Part shown: positions 13,358 to 23,218 of the stretch, piece after piece
Position numbering within the stretch: the stretch's first letter is position 1
How the letters are laid out: each line of letters opens with the position of its first letter
Source: Plantago major
Lineage: Eukaryota; Streptophyta; Magnoliopsida; Lamiales; Plantaginaceae
DNA length: 64,000 nucleotides
Direction: 5' to 3'
NCBI GenBank assembly: GCA_026545765.1
Contig: CM048839.1
Location: 84,435,914 to 84,499,913, forward strand
Translations under genes and position numbers: made by a program
The notes under the pieces: model-generated
Seen by the model: only the letters and a program-made list of their open reading frames with translations
What the model was told of the DNA's origin: nothing
The model's database searches: none

Positions 13358-13736
13358 TAAATTTTGATTTCCAATGTGGACTATTACATTCAGGTAATTC
13401 CATTACCCTATTTAAAAAAGTATCTTTATACCATCGAAAATCAGTCAATGTTTTGCATCTTAAATTCTGCAGAACAGTTCTAATATTTTCACTTTTATCG
13501 GAATATCTTCCGGTGAAATGTTCAATAATAGTAACAACTAAAGTATAAACTGCATTTTCAACTGATCCTTCATCTTCCTGTTTTACAGTATTAAAAATTT
13601 GATTTTTTTCCCTCAGGAGAAAGATAATTATCCCACCAACCTTTTAATTGTCCTGTAAAACCAGCAACAATCATTTTTGCAACATTTTTATCAGTGTTAC
13701 CATTTGTTTTACAAATCGTAGAGTACAAAAGCATTC

Positions 13737-14500
13737 GGCAGTGGGGACAGTTCTGTGACCAATTTGGTATGGATGTACCATCCACTTCAAAACCTCATAA
13801 GTCAAAAGATAAGTCGGCTTATAAACCAAAAAAGAAGAGACACTACTCTCCGAGAAAATTAGAAATCCGTAAACACAGAAAAGAAGATAGAGAAGAAAGA
13901 AAGCGGATCAGGAAGAAACTTATAATTTGCCGACAATGTGGTAAACTTGGTCACTTTGCAACAAATTGTTGCACCAAGCGAAAAATAAATAGATTGAAAG
14001 CTAATGATGATTTAAAAGAAACTCTTTCAAAAATACTTTTGAATTTTGATGAAGATAAGAGTATGAACTCTTCTGAAGATTCAGATACTTCTAACAATAC
14101 TGAAGAAGAGAACTTAAAAGTTCTTGATCAAGAATCAGTATTGTCTGATTCAGAGTCAGATTGTGAACCTTGTATACTTGGACAACCATGTATCAAAAAA
14201 CAAGGAGACACAGATAATGATAAATTCTTTAATAAAGAATTTTACAATATTCTTTCACAGTTTCAAGGAACTGATTTAAATGTTTTGGATGGTAATAATA
14301 TTATCGAGTTTCTGAAAACAATTAAAGATCATGAGTTAAGATCTAAAATTATAGATCAGATGGAAAATATTCCTAGTACTTTTTCGACTTTACCAGAACC
14401 AATGGTTCTCCCAGAAGATCTTAGAAAAAATGAGCCTTACTCTATGTCAGAAGTTTATAAACTTCTAAAACAAAGGACAGTTGAAACTCCTACTTCTACT
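13737..14500 (+). pseudogene. Pararetroviral capsid C-terminal region, second copy
   Basis: Basic stretch, CCHC knuckle (CRQCGKLGHFATN) and acidic region, as in the first copy at 12.3-13.4 kb. It is cut by the solo LTR inserted at 14,501. Confidence 0.8.
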
Positions 14501-15471
14501 TGTTGAGGGTTTAACTCTCCAACTACTTAGATTTATTTAACTCTTCCAATGGGTGCCAAGGTAAGAGGCTCCTTGCTAGGTGAGGACCGAGGTGTAAGAA
14601 CCAGCGACCAACTACTCCGGTAAGGACCTGCACACTTGAGCGTGGGGGGGGGGGGGTTAGTGCCCGGTTTGCTAAGTGTCAAACCGGGATGAGACTTTAC
14701 TCGAGAGTGACTGAGGATCAACTCTGTATAATACTTGGGATTGGGGTCGTGATGTGACTAGCGAGATGACTTGTTCGAAGTGAAGTTAAGTCACTTACTT
14801 GTTGGGATGTGTGCCTTATTTATAGGCTATCATCAAAATGGAAGGGCTTGCTAGGATTGCGCCATGTGTACGGCTAGGATTGAGCCACCAATGTTAAGAT
14901 GAGGCCCATAGCCCAATAATGAAGCTTTAGCCCATGCCATCTTGGGCTTTAGGGTAGTTTGGTCATTATTGGGAGAGTTCTTGAGGATGTGACAGAGTCT
15001 GCCGAGGTCCCAGGTTCGGAGAGGTCGGTCCGGATGCCTGATCCGGACAGTACCTGGTTGCCAGCTGAGGGAGTTCTCCTACCTGTCCAACTCTTCCGAT
15101 TCGGAGCTCCTGGGTTCGGACGCCTCACTCTTTGGTGCCCACTTGCTTGGTTGCTTTAAGAGACGGTCATGCTGGATCCGAGTCGACATCCGTATCGGAG
15201 TCCTTGGGTCGGAGAGGGTACTGACTTAGCACTATGCTCCTTTCCCAGGGAGGCCCGGACCAAGGTGGGTCGGACCTATGGTTCCGAGTCGGGCCTTGCA
15301 GGTCCAAATCCTTTGTCCCTTTCTTTTAGGGTGGATCGGACCATGGATGGTCTGCCCGGATCGGACCATTGGCTCGGACTAAAGTGCCTCGGATCCTTTG
15401 GATGACTTAGGACGCCTTAGGATTCGTTCCTAGGTCCTTTATGATGGATTGGACATATTTCCGTATCAACA
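14501..15471 (-). mobile_element. Solo LTR of the gag-only Tat-like family
   Basis: 971 bp with TGTTGA...TCAACA ends, flanked by the 5-bp target duplication CTACT (14,496-14,500 and 15,472-15,476). It has the same ends, poly-G tract (about 14,645) and TCCGA-rich interior as the LTRs of the 22.6-30.8 kb element. By that element's polarity it is in minus orientation. A solo LTR forms when the two LTRs of a complete insertion recombine. It is younger than the pararetroviral DNA it interrupts. Confidence 0.9.
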
Positions 15472-15476
15472 CTACT

Positions 15477-17453
15477 CATGATTTAGAGATAGAAGTCGAA
15501 AATCATAAAAAAGAAATACAGGTTTTAAAAAGAGAAAACAAATTAATAGACTATCGAGTTTCTAAACTTGAAAATTATACAAAAGAAACTGATCATTCCG
15601 CTACTAGTGGATCAAGTCGTAGTAAACCCATAGCTCAACATTTTGATTCAGAAGTAGATAATAATTTTCTTTCAACTTTAGAAATGGTTATATCCCAAAA
15701 ATGGTATATTAAAGTTACTTTATTAATTGATGACTATTTTTCAAAAGCTTTGACTGCTCTCATAGATAGTGGTGCAGATTTAAATATTATACAGGAAGGA
15801 TTAATTTCTACAAAGTATTTTCATAAAACTACGCATACTCTTTCTCATGCTGGAGGAGAAAAATTAAATGTAAAATATAAGCTTCCTAGAGCCTATATTT
15901 GTATTGATAAAAATTGTATTCAAACCAGTTTTTTACTAACGAAAGATATTTCTAATCAAGTAATACTTGGTACTCCTTTTATTTCAAAAATTTATCCTTT
16001 TACCCATGTGGATAATACTGGTATTACTGGAACTTTTCAAGGTGGAAAAATCCATTTAAATTTTATTACGAAACCAGTTAATAGAATGTTACATGAAATG
16101 TATGATCATCTGATTTTAAAGAAAAACCAGATGAATTTCTTAAAACAAGAAATAAATTCTTTGACTATTGAAGAAAAATTACAAAACCCCAAATTACAAG
16201 GGAAAATTAAAATGATTGAAAATCAGCTTTCTTTAGAAATTTGCAATGATCATCCTAATGCTTTCTGAAACAGAAAGAAACATGTAGTCAGTCTCCCTTA
16301 TGAGGAAGACTTTGATGAAAAAAGGATTCCGACAAAGGCAAGACCTTGTCAGATGAATTCAGAGTATTTAGAACTCTATAAAAAGGAAATTGATTCTTTA
16401 TTACGAAAAGGTCTAATAAGTCCTTCTCAATCTCCTTGGTCTTGTACAGCCTTTTATGTTAATAAACATAGTGAACAAGAAAGAGGGGTTCCTAGACTAG
16501 TAATAAATTACAAGCCCCTTAATAAGGTTTTAAAATGGATTAGGCATACTATTCCAAATAAAAAAGATCTTCTAGAAAGACTTTATGATTCAATACTGTT
16601 TTCAAAATTTGATTTAAAATCTGGTTATTGGCAAGTACAAATTGAACAAAATGATAGGTATAAAACAGCCTTCAATGTTCCAATAGGACATTATGAATGG
16701 AATGTAATGCCATTTGGTTTAAAAAATGCTCCTTCTGAATTCCAGAAAATTATGAATGATATTTTTACGTCATATAGTGAATTCATATTGGTTTATATTG
16801 ATGATATCTTAGTATTTTCAAAAGATATTGAAGCCCATTTCAAACATTTGGATATCTTAAAGAAAATAGTTATACAGAATGGTTTAGTTATATCAAAACC
16901 AAAAATGTCCTTGTTTCAAACAAAAATAAGATTTTTGGGACATTATATAGAAAAAAGTAATATTATCCCAATAAATAGAAGCATTGATTTTGCAGATAAA
17001 TTTCCTGATGAAATAACTAATAAAACCCAGTTACAGAGGTTTTTAGGAAGTTTAAATTATATCTCTTCTTATTATAAAGATATAGCCCAAGATACTGCTA
17101 TTTTATATGATAGATTTAAAAAGAATCCAAAGCCTTGATTTGAAGATCATACTCAGGCTGTTAGGAAATTAAAAGAAAAGGTTAAAACATTGCCTTGTCT
17201 TATGCTGAGTAATCCTTCCTGGAAAAAAATTGTTGAGACAGATGCTTCAGATATAGGATATGGGGGTATTCTTAAACAGATTGATCCTCATAACAAACAA
17301 GAATATCTTGTTCGTTTTTATTCTGGAAAATGGAATAATAGTCAGAAAAATTATGCTACTATTGCCAAAGAGATACTTGCAATTGTCAAGTGTGTTTTAA
17401 AATTTCAAGATGATTTATACAATCAAAAGTTTATAATCAAAAACAGATTGTAA
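15477..17453 (+). pseudogene. Pararetroviral protease-RT-RNase H fossil, second copy
   Basis: Resumes after the solo LTR with the coiled-coil-like stretch, then protease (LIDSGADLN), reverse transcriptase (YIDDILVFSKD) and RNase H (VETDASDIGYGG). Very similar to the first copy, so the two probably derive from one virus population. Broken. Confidence 0.85.
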
Positions 17454-17720
17454 CTCTGCAAAGTTTATGTTTAACAAAGATTTTAAACATGATGTTTCTA
17501 AACATATGTTTGCAAGATGGCAAGCTCATTTAGCTCCTTTTGATTTCGAGATTAATTTTTAAAAAAGGAGAAGATAATAGTCTTCCAGATTTTCTAATGC
17601 GTGAATATATTCTATGAATTTTGCAGGAATGTACTCGCGAGGAAGAGGCTCTCCCTAAACCATTTTAATTGAAACTAATTTTAGCAAGTCTAAGATTACT
17701 ACTCGAAGATCTATTAAATG

Positions 17721-17800
17721 GGAAGAAATAGATATTCCAGAAAATTGGACGAATAACAGGCTGTGAATTCGTCCAATTTTCTGGAATATCTATTTCTTCC
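17721..17800. repeat. Perfect 34-bp inverted repeat at the end of the second pararetroviral copy
   Basis: Arms 17,721-17,754 and 17,767-17,800 are exact reverse complements with a 12-base spacer. Both arms are movement-protein-region sequence, so the end of the integrated DNA folds back on itself, as expected from template switching or hairpin end-joining during integration. Confidence 0.85.
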
Positions 17801-17831
17801 TATCCTGGAGAGACAGTAATAACTTATACAA

Positions 17832-18006
17832 AACCTAAGCGCAACCCTTTCTCCTATCCTGCTTCTTCACAGGCCACAGCACGGCGCATCTTCATCTCCT
17901 CACCAAATGAAGAGCAGACAAAACATAAACATGCTGTTATGTTCCATTTTGCCAAACTACAATGATAACATTCACAGACTTGTTGACGTACCAGTTGACG
18001 CCTTGA
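17832..18006 (+). pseudogene. Truncated kelch-gene fragment (third copy)
   Basis: Matches the 5' leader and first codons of the kelch gene at 19.2 kb: leader words (AACCTAAGC, CACAGCACGGCGCATC) and then the coding stretch for the KHAVMF...VPVD region. The leader is joined almost directly to coding sequence: the 286-bp leader intron of the full gene and about 55 flanking exonic bases are absent. Copying from spliced RNA or a simple deletion would both explain this. The rest of the gene is missing. Confidence 0.7.
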
Positions 18007-18340
18007 GTTTCAGTAATGATAAATAGGCTCGAACTCTGCTCATTTAGTTCGAACATTACTCGAGCTCATTATTAAAAAATGTATATAAATATTAATAGAA
18101 TATTTAACCAAGCCTAATCGAGTGTCAATGAACATACACTTTTCCTTATCAGGACAAGGCCAAAGTTAACCTTAAACTCGACTCGAATATCTTATCGTGT
18201 GAATCGAATTTGAACCTTAACGGGCTGAGTGGAGTCAAACCGAGCGCTTGAAAGGGCTCGACTCGTATAAGAGTTGTTAGTTTGAGTAGTGTAGACTAGA
18301 AAACTGGGGTTCGAGTTGTTAGTTTTATCTCATTTAGCTT
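18007..18340. other. Gene-free AT-rich stretch
   Basis: No reading frame or RNA gene is evident. Short GCTCGA/CTCGAG words recur near both ends (18,028-18,065 and 18,180-18,265), suggesting a decayed inverted-repeat element, but borders cannot be set. Confidence 0.35.
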
Positions 18341-18344
18341 GGGT

Positions 18345-18719
18345 TTGCAAATGATTAAAAAAGTGATTTTGTGCTTTTGAAGTAATAAAAGCAGTTTTTT
18401 AGTGTTTTATATTACAACTTCTGCTGCAACTTCTCTGGAAAAAAACAGGTAACCGCCAGAAGCAGAGAATCAACCCAATAGCTAGAAGCAGAGAAGCAAC
18501 CCAATAGCTACTTCTATCTGCTTTAAGCACATAGTAGCTTTTTTTTCAATTAAAAACAACTAATTAAATTAATTTTTGGAAACACTAGAACTTCTGCTTT
18601 TACAATTTTAAGCTTCTTTTTATATGATATATCAAACACAACCGATTTTTGCTTAAAATCAACTTTAATCAACTTTTAGTAAAAGCCGACAAAGACACAA
18701 GTAAAATCATTTGCAAACA
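18345..18719. mobile_element. MITE, possibly hAT-like
   Basis: Inverted termini: GTTTGCAAATGATT at the left and AATCATTTGCAAAC (18,707-18,716 region) at the right, with further complementary words (AAAGCAG / CTGCTTT) inside. About 375 bp, AT-rich, no coding capacity. The target duplication is unclear, so the superfamily is a guess. Confidence 0.6.
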
Positions 18720-18943
18720 CACACTTACATTGCAAATTTGGTGCTTCTGTTTCCACACAAACAACTGAACAAGTCCTGCGCAAATTATCCCAATATATAC
18801 TTTGGACAATTATCCCCATACTGCACCGCCTACATTCCTGGGCTTGGGCCTAAATTATCCCAGTAAACCTAAGCTCAACCCTTTCTCCCATTCTTCTTCT
18901 TCTCTTGAATCTCTTCTTCACAGCACGGCGCATCCAAACTAAG

Positions 18944-19229
18944 GTATTAATCTTGAATTATTTTTTTCTAACCTAATCCGATTATAATCACGATGTATCA
19001 TATACATTTAATTATTGTGACTTTTCTTCTCATTATCTCGATTCGATTTCATTCAATTCCTGCTCTGAACGATATGCTCTAAGATCAATTCAATAATTAA
19101 ATTATCAATTTCTCTGATTTTCCTATGTAATTTTGTCATCCTAGTTTTATTTCTGTCAGTGAATGTAATTGTGTTAATTTGCAAAGGGACATGTCCTTAA
19201 TTGCGAGTCCTCCTTTTTCTGGTCATCAG
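18944..19229 (+). other. Leader intron of kelch gene copy 1
   Basis: Donor AAG|GTATTA at 18,944 and acceptor ATCAG at 19,229 lie between a leader exon (from about 18,840, CT-rich) and the coding exon with ATG at 19,249. The same intron is present on the minus strand in copy 2 (42,704-42,988), which supports its reality. Confidence 0.7.
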
Positions 19230-19248
19230 GTTAAGTGAAGTATATAAA

Positions 19249-20477
19249 ATGAGGCCTTCTTTTATCACGCACCAGCACCAGCAGCCAAATGAAGAAGAGC
19301 AGACAAAGGAGCAAAAACATGCTGTTATGTTCCATTATCCCAACTACAGAGATAACACTCACAGGCTTGTTTACGTACCAGTTGACACCTTGATTTCCCC
19401 GTCTACTCCTCTTCGGAAGTTTGAACTCGAGCTGCCTCCTTCTACCAACAATGATACGAGCTGCATTTCTACCCTTGTGGGAGGAAAACAAACTCTCTTC
19501 TGTTTTGGTGGTACACGTCGAGACTCTGGACGTCATAGGGAGCACGTTCTCGAGGAAGTATACCGCTATGATTGCCTGAAAGAGTATTAATCAGTGAATG
19601 CAGGGACATGTTACGTGGAATGTGGAGAGCCCTTTTAATGCAAGTTGGTGGCGGCCATTGCATCTATGTTTTCGGTTTGACATCCGAACCTTACAGTCAT
19701 GATCATGCCTTTGATTTTCTGGAGTATAATGTTAAGAAAAACGAGTGGACTGATCTTCTGGGCGACAAGAGGAGCAACTTTAATATTGTTAAGTTTGATT
19801 GTGACATTATGTTCCGCCATAAGCACATATTACTACCTCACGTAGTGATTGGTCATAAGTTACATGTTTCTCTTGGGAATTCCTCCTTCACCTTTGACAC
19901 TCAGAAACGCGTTTGGGAGGATTGCAAGTTATTTGATACCTTTTGGTTAGAAAACAAAGCAAAGAGTGGTGTCACTCCATCATATTCCTGTCGGTTTAGC
20001 TTTTTAAATAGGGATACAAAGGTCCCAAAGAAGAAGCATGGTGGTCCCCCGTTGGGATTTTGTGGAAGAGCAATCTGCTGGGATGAGAAGATATTGCTCG
20101 GGGTCCCTAATGCTGAAAACCATCCTGTGGATGTCGTTGCCTTTTTGTTGGATGACTACGGTAGGCGTGTTGTAAATTGCCAGCCTTTGAGTTTTGATTT
20201 GGCCGATAATTATCGTCGTATGTCATATGGTTCGAATTTAGTTGATCTTGGACGAGATGGCTACTTTGGATTAGTGCAGCTTGTTAGAAGTAACGACAAT
20301 CTGTTCTACAACTGTTACGGGGAATTTTACGATATGGAGGTGGTGACATTTAAGGTTTCAAGACGGCGAGTTGATAATGATGATGATGACTTCCTGGACT
20401 GTCAAGTCATGGGCAGAGAAATTGTTCTGAAGAAATGTTACGGCTGCCATACCATGAAATCTTTTGGCGGCTTGTAA
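19249..20477 (+). pseudogene. Kelch-like beta-propeller protein gene, copy 1 (frameshifted)
   Basis: Encodes the same protein as the open 431-codon gene at 41.4-42.7 kb. Kelch-like repeats are visible (CISTLVGGKQTLFCFGG; HCIYVFGLTSEP; LEYNVKKNEWTDL). No F-box or other partner domain is present at the N-terminus. Around 19,573 ten bases present in the other copy (CTAAGCAAAT) are missing, which shifts the frame. The 3' end also differs, giving an earlier stop than in copy 2. The rest aligns well, so loss is recent. The function of this family is not known; kelch propellers usually bind proteins. Confidence 0.75.
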
Positions 20478-20625
20478 GTTGTCATCAATGTCAAGATATG
20501 AATCTAGCAAACTGGAAGCAAGTTATTTATAGCCTGTTTGGCATGCTATCAAGTGTCAATTTAAATCGAGTATTCCGTTTTTTTCTGTTTGGATTGTAAT
20601 TTTGGTTTAGTTGTGGAGTTACCAA

Positions 20626-21225
20626 CCAGTAAATTGTCTGTCGATACTCGATGGGGCATAGCATCAAAACTGAAAATATGAAATGAATAAATTGTATCAT
20701 AATATGCTAAAGTTGACAAACATAAAAAAAACTACAATTTAAAAAAAAAAACAAACATAATATAAATGTTTCAACATTGCATCAGAAGTATTACATGCTT
20801 GTAAAAAAGAGCACTTGTGAAAAAAATATAGATTAGTGAGATTGAACACGGACATATACAAAACAACGATATAATAATTTCCTAAAGTTTATACACATAA
20901 AAGATAATATTACTTCAAAACTTTTCAAACACTTGCTTATAGACCACGTTTCTTGTCATGTAATATGCATTACCCCCTTCATCACAAATCAATACCTTCA
21001 ATCCCTTCCTGCTGATAACTTTAAAAAGAGCAACATATAATTGACTGTGGCTGAATAGGAGTGGGGAGGTAGAGTCCGACGTGTGAGATAGATTGTCACT
21101 GGCTCTTAGTTATGGTCATAGCAAAGGACGCATATATGGGAAATTATATCATATCAAAATTGATCGGGACCTTCGTCTCGTTGGATGGACTCATCATCAT
21201 ACCCGGAATGATATCCAGAGTTACA
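20626..21225 (-). mobile_element. Helitron remnant: C-terminal helicase (RepHel) end and probable 3' terminus
   Basis: Minus-strand translation of 21,060-20,905 gives QLYVALFKVISRKGLKVLI followed by a NVVYKQVFEKF ending, the conserved motif VI and tail of Helitron PIF1-type helicases. Upstream (21,225-21,120) the segment before motif VI is also recognisable (PSNETKVPINFDM). Several frame interruptions show it is dead. Downstream the minus strand runs to a CTGG followed by T at about 20,626, fitting the CTRR|T Helitron 3' end; the hairpin normally just before it is weak. It is joined directly to the glucanase pseudogene upstream, and the same fusion occurs at 38.4 kb. Confidence 0.7.
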
Positions 21226-22218
21226 GCAGATAAAATGTACGTCTCAAATGTCCTGTTCGGCATGAGTGGTGTCCCAATGCCTGATGACACATGGTGCATC
21301 GATTTTCTGTTGTACTCTGCTGCTGTCTCTGCATCAACCCCTGTTTGTCCTGCATCACCTTTAGAAGGCCACCCAGTCTCGGCTATAACTATATTAATGT
21401 CCGAGAATCCAAGGCGTTTAATAGCCGAGTGCACTGCATCTAACTGTGCATCCAGCATGTTGCCATAAGTTAATCTGGTATTTTCATCAAACACCCCAAG
21501 GTTAGGTCTTAAAAGTGCGTAATCCAATGTTTTGTTGGAGCAACCGAAAAATGGATATGGATTGATCATTAAAGGAGAATCAGTTGCTTCCAGGAAAGCA
21601 AGAAGTGGTTTTAGGATATACGTGTCGTAACCTTGGTGGAATTTACCTGCACAAATGGAGTCGGGAATAAAATTTAAGGGGAAGGGTGGATATATCAAGA
21701 AAGGAGATGAGGTTAAGTATTGAACAAAAGACTTGACTGCACCATTTAGCTACTCTCTTGCCTACCGGTTGAAGGCGGGCTTTAGTTGGCTAATATGCCT
21801 AGTGAGTGTGGAGTTGAGATCTTGATTTCACGGTCCAAGGCCTGGTCTGCTAGAGCTGCATGAAGGGCTTGCATTGCAGGGACAAGACTCGAGATCAAAA
21901 CCTTGTTCGCAGTCGAAATTACTTCATTGCCCACATGTATACGCACTATTTTCACAGAACGAGTGTGCGGGACTATGTTGGTTTTCACCCATTCTGGGGA
22001 GAACCTCAACTTGGTAAGATCGGGGATTAGGTCGTTTGATATAGTGACGGTTATGACAATCCCCGTGTAAGCAAATGCACCAAGCATTTCAGGGTCCGCG
22101 CCAAAGAACCTAACACGGTCTATGAAAGTGGAGTCGCGTAAAAAACTCGCCATTGTAGCTGGTCGGGGTAGATTATCAGCCACGGTGCCATAATTAACGC
22201 CTATTGACCCGTATGCAC
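21226..22218 (-). pseudogene. GH17 beta-1,3-glucanase exon 2 (pseudogene)
   Basis: GH17 enzymes hydrolyse beta-1,3-glucan in cell walls and callose. Exon 2 begins after the acceptor TTGCAG at 22,219 and opens with AYGSIGVNYGTVADNLP, the mature N-terminus of the family. The acid/base region (IHVGNEV) and the nucleophile region (IAETGWPSKGD) are both intact. An in-frame TAA follows the STPHSLGILAN stretch near 21,783, and the frame then shifts before resuming near 21,700. The C-terminal end is lost: after RTFETYIL the sequence passes into Helitron helicase. The matching exon 1 (signal peptide) is found at 53.1-53.4 kb on the opposite strand. Confidence 0.85.
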
Positions 22219-22283
22219 CTGCAAGGAAACAATATTTCTTTTCAGTTTTTGGGCTGTCCATGTAATAGATTTAGCATAAGTTA
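22219..22283 (-). other. 3' part of glucanase intron 1 with MULE target duplication
   Basis: Short intron end with a pyrimidine-rich acceptor. It carries CATAAGTTA at 22,275-22,283, the reverse complement of TAACTTATG found at 53,439-53,447 in the 5' part of the same intron. This is the 9-bp target duplication of the MULE that entered the intron. Confidence 0.8.
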
Positions 22284-22336
22284 GAGAGAATGGCACAAAT
22301 GGTCCTACGTTTTGGACGAATTGGCGCATTTAGTCA
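22284..22336 (-). mobile_element. Outer end of a MULE terminal inverted repeat, cut by the Athila insertion
   Basis: Begins GAGAGAATGGCACAAATGG and matches the left terminus of the MULE at 53,448. The matching inner part of this same terminal repeat lies at 58.85-58.98 kb on the other strand. It ends in AGTCA (22,332-22,336), the target duplication of the Athila element. Confidence 0.85.
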
Positions 22337-22643
22337 TGATGAGCTCAAATTATACTCTAAAAAGCAATTAGAGAATAAGTTGTAGTTGTAGATTAAAGCC
22401 TAACTCGTGATCGATCTCTAGGGAATTAATTAAGCTATGTAGCAGTGAGAGTAAACAGATACTTGCGAGTAACAATCTGATTGATGGTTTTGTTTATATT
22501 TCTAACTAGTTTAACTAAAGCTAAGATTACGACTAACAATGAGAGAAAGATGAATACAGTAGCAAGATCCAATTATGCTAATTCGAACTAGGGATAACAC
22601 TCATATTTGTCGCACGGTTGTTGTACAGTAAATCAATCAATTC

Positions 22644-23218
22644 TGTTGAGGGGAAAAGTCCCCCAACAACTTAATGAATTTCACTTGCTTTCCTTCACTC
22701 TAAGTACCTAGACCACCTTTGAGTAAGAACCACCTTGCTTGTAAGAACCAAAGAGTAAGAGCCCGTAAGAACCGTCGTACTGGAAAGAGGCGATGCGTAA
22801 GGACCTGCACAAGTAGCTTGGAGGGGGGGTTAGGACCGTAGACCCGGTTTGCTAAGTGTCAAACCGGTCCGAGACTTTACTCAAGAGAGACTGATGATCT
22901 ACTCTGTATAATAGTCGGGAAGGTAAGAGTCTGAGAAGAAGACTTCACTTACCTTGCATTATGAGAATATGTGCATATTTATAGGTTTCCCTTGAGAAAG
23001 GGAGGACTCACAAGATCGCGCCAAATGTACTCCCAGATTGCGCCAACAGTGCTCTAGGCCCATGGCCCAATGTCTTGATAGGCCTATGGCCCAATAGGTT
23101 AGTTGGGTTAGGACGTCCCGCTTAGGATCGTAGTCCGATAGAGAAGTTAGGACGTCCCGCTTAGGACAGTAGTCCGATAGAGCGGTTAGGACGTCTTGGA
23201 CATATTTCTGTATCAACA
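22644..23218 (-). repeat. Left (3') LTR of the gag-only element
   Basis: 575 bp, TG...CA ends. Contains direct repeats of a GGACGTCCCGCTTAGGA unit (23,112-23,190). Confidence 0.85.

Larger units (their letters stand above)
5691..13736 (-). mobile_element. Endogenous pararetrovirus fossil (Caulimoviridae), genome-length permuted copy
   Basis: Read on the minus strand this fossil contains, in order from high to low coordinates: end of the capsid region with a zinc knuckle, protease, reverse transcriptase and RNase H, a downstream frame of unknown role, an intergenic region with a tRNA-Met primer site, a movement protein, and the start of the capsid region again. The two ends (about 5,694-6,006 and 13,418-13,736) are the same stretch in the same orientation, 7.73 kb apart. 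The copy is therefore slightly longer than one circular genome of about 7.7 kb, the usual size for this family. The organisation resembles florendo- or petuvirus-type elements, but the genus is not settled. It is broken: the coding regions are interrupted by roughly five to ten changes. No target-site repeat is evident. Confidence 0.9.
13737..17800 (+). mobile_element. Second endogenous pararetrovirus copy, partial, head-to-head with the first
   Basis: Same family and nearly the same sequence as the 5.7-13.7 kb fossil but on the plus strand. It starts inside the capsid region and ends with a short movement-protein piece and a 34-bp palindrome. It abuts the first copy directly in a head-to-head junction. 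It is interrupted by a solo LTR (14,501-15,471). It lacks the primer site and intergenic region, and is broken by a handful of changes. Inverted multi-copy arrays are usual for pararetroviral DNA integrated by illegitimate recombination. Confidence 0.88.

Noticed and set aside
14959-15405. Two plus-strand frames of 66 and 78 codons
   Set aside because: They lie entirely inside the solo LTR and have no domain.
19249-20477. F-box identity for the kelch gene
   Set aside because: No F-box motif at the N-terminus; only the propeller-like part can be supported.
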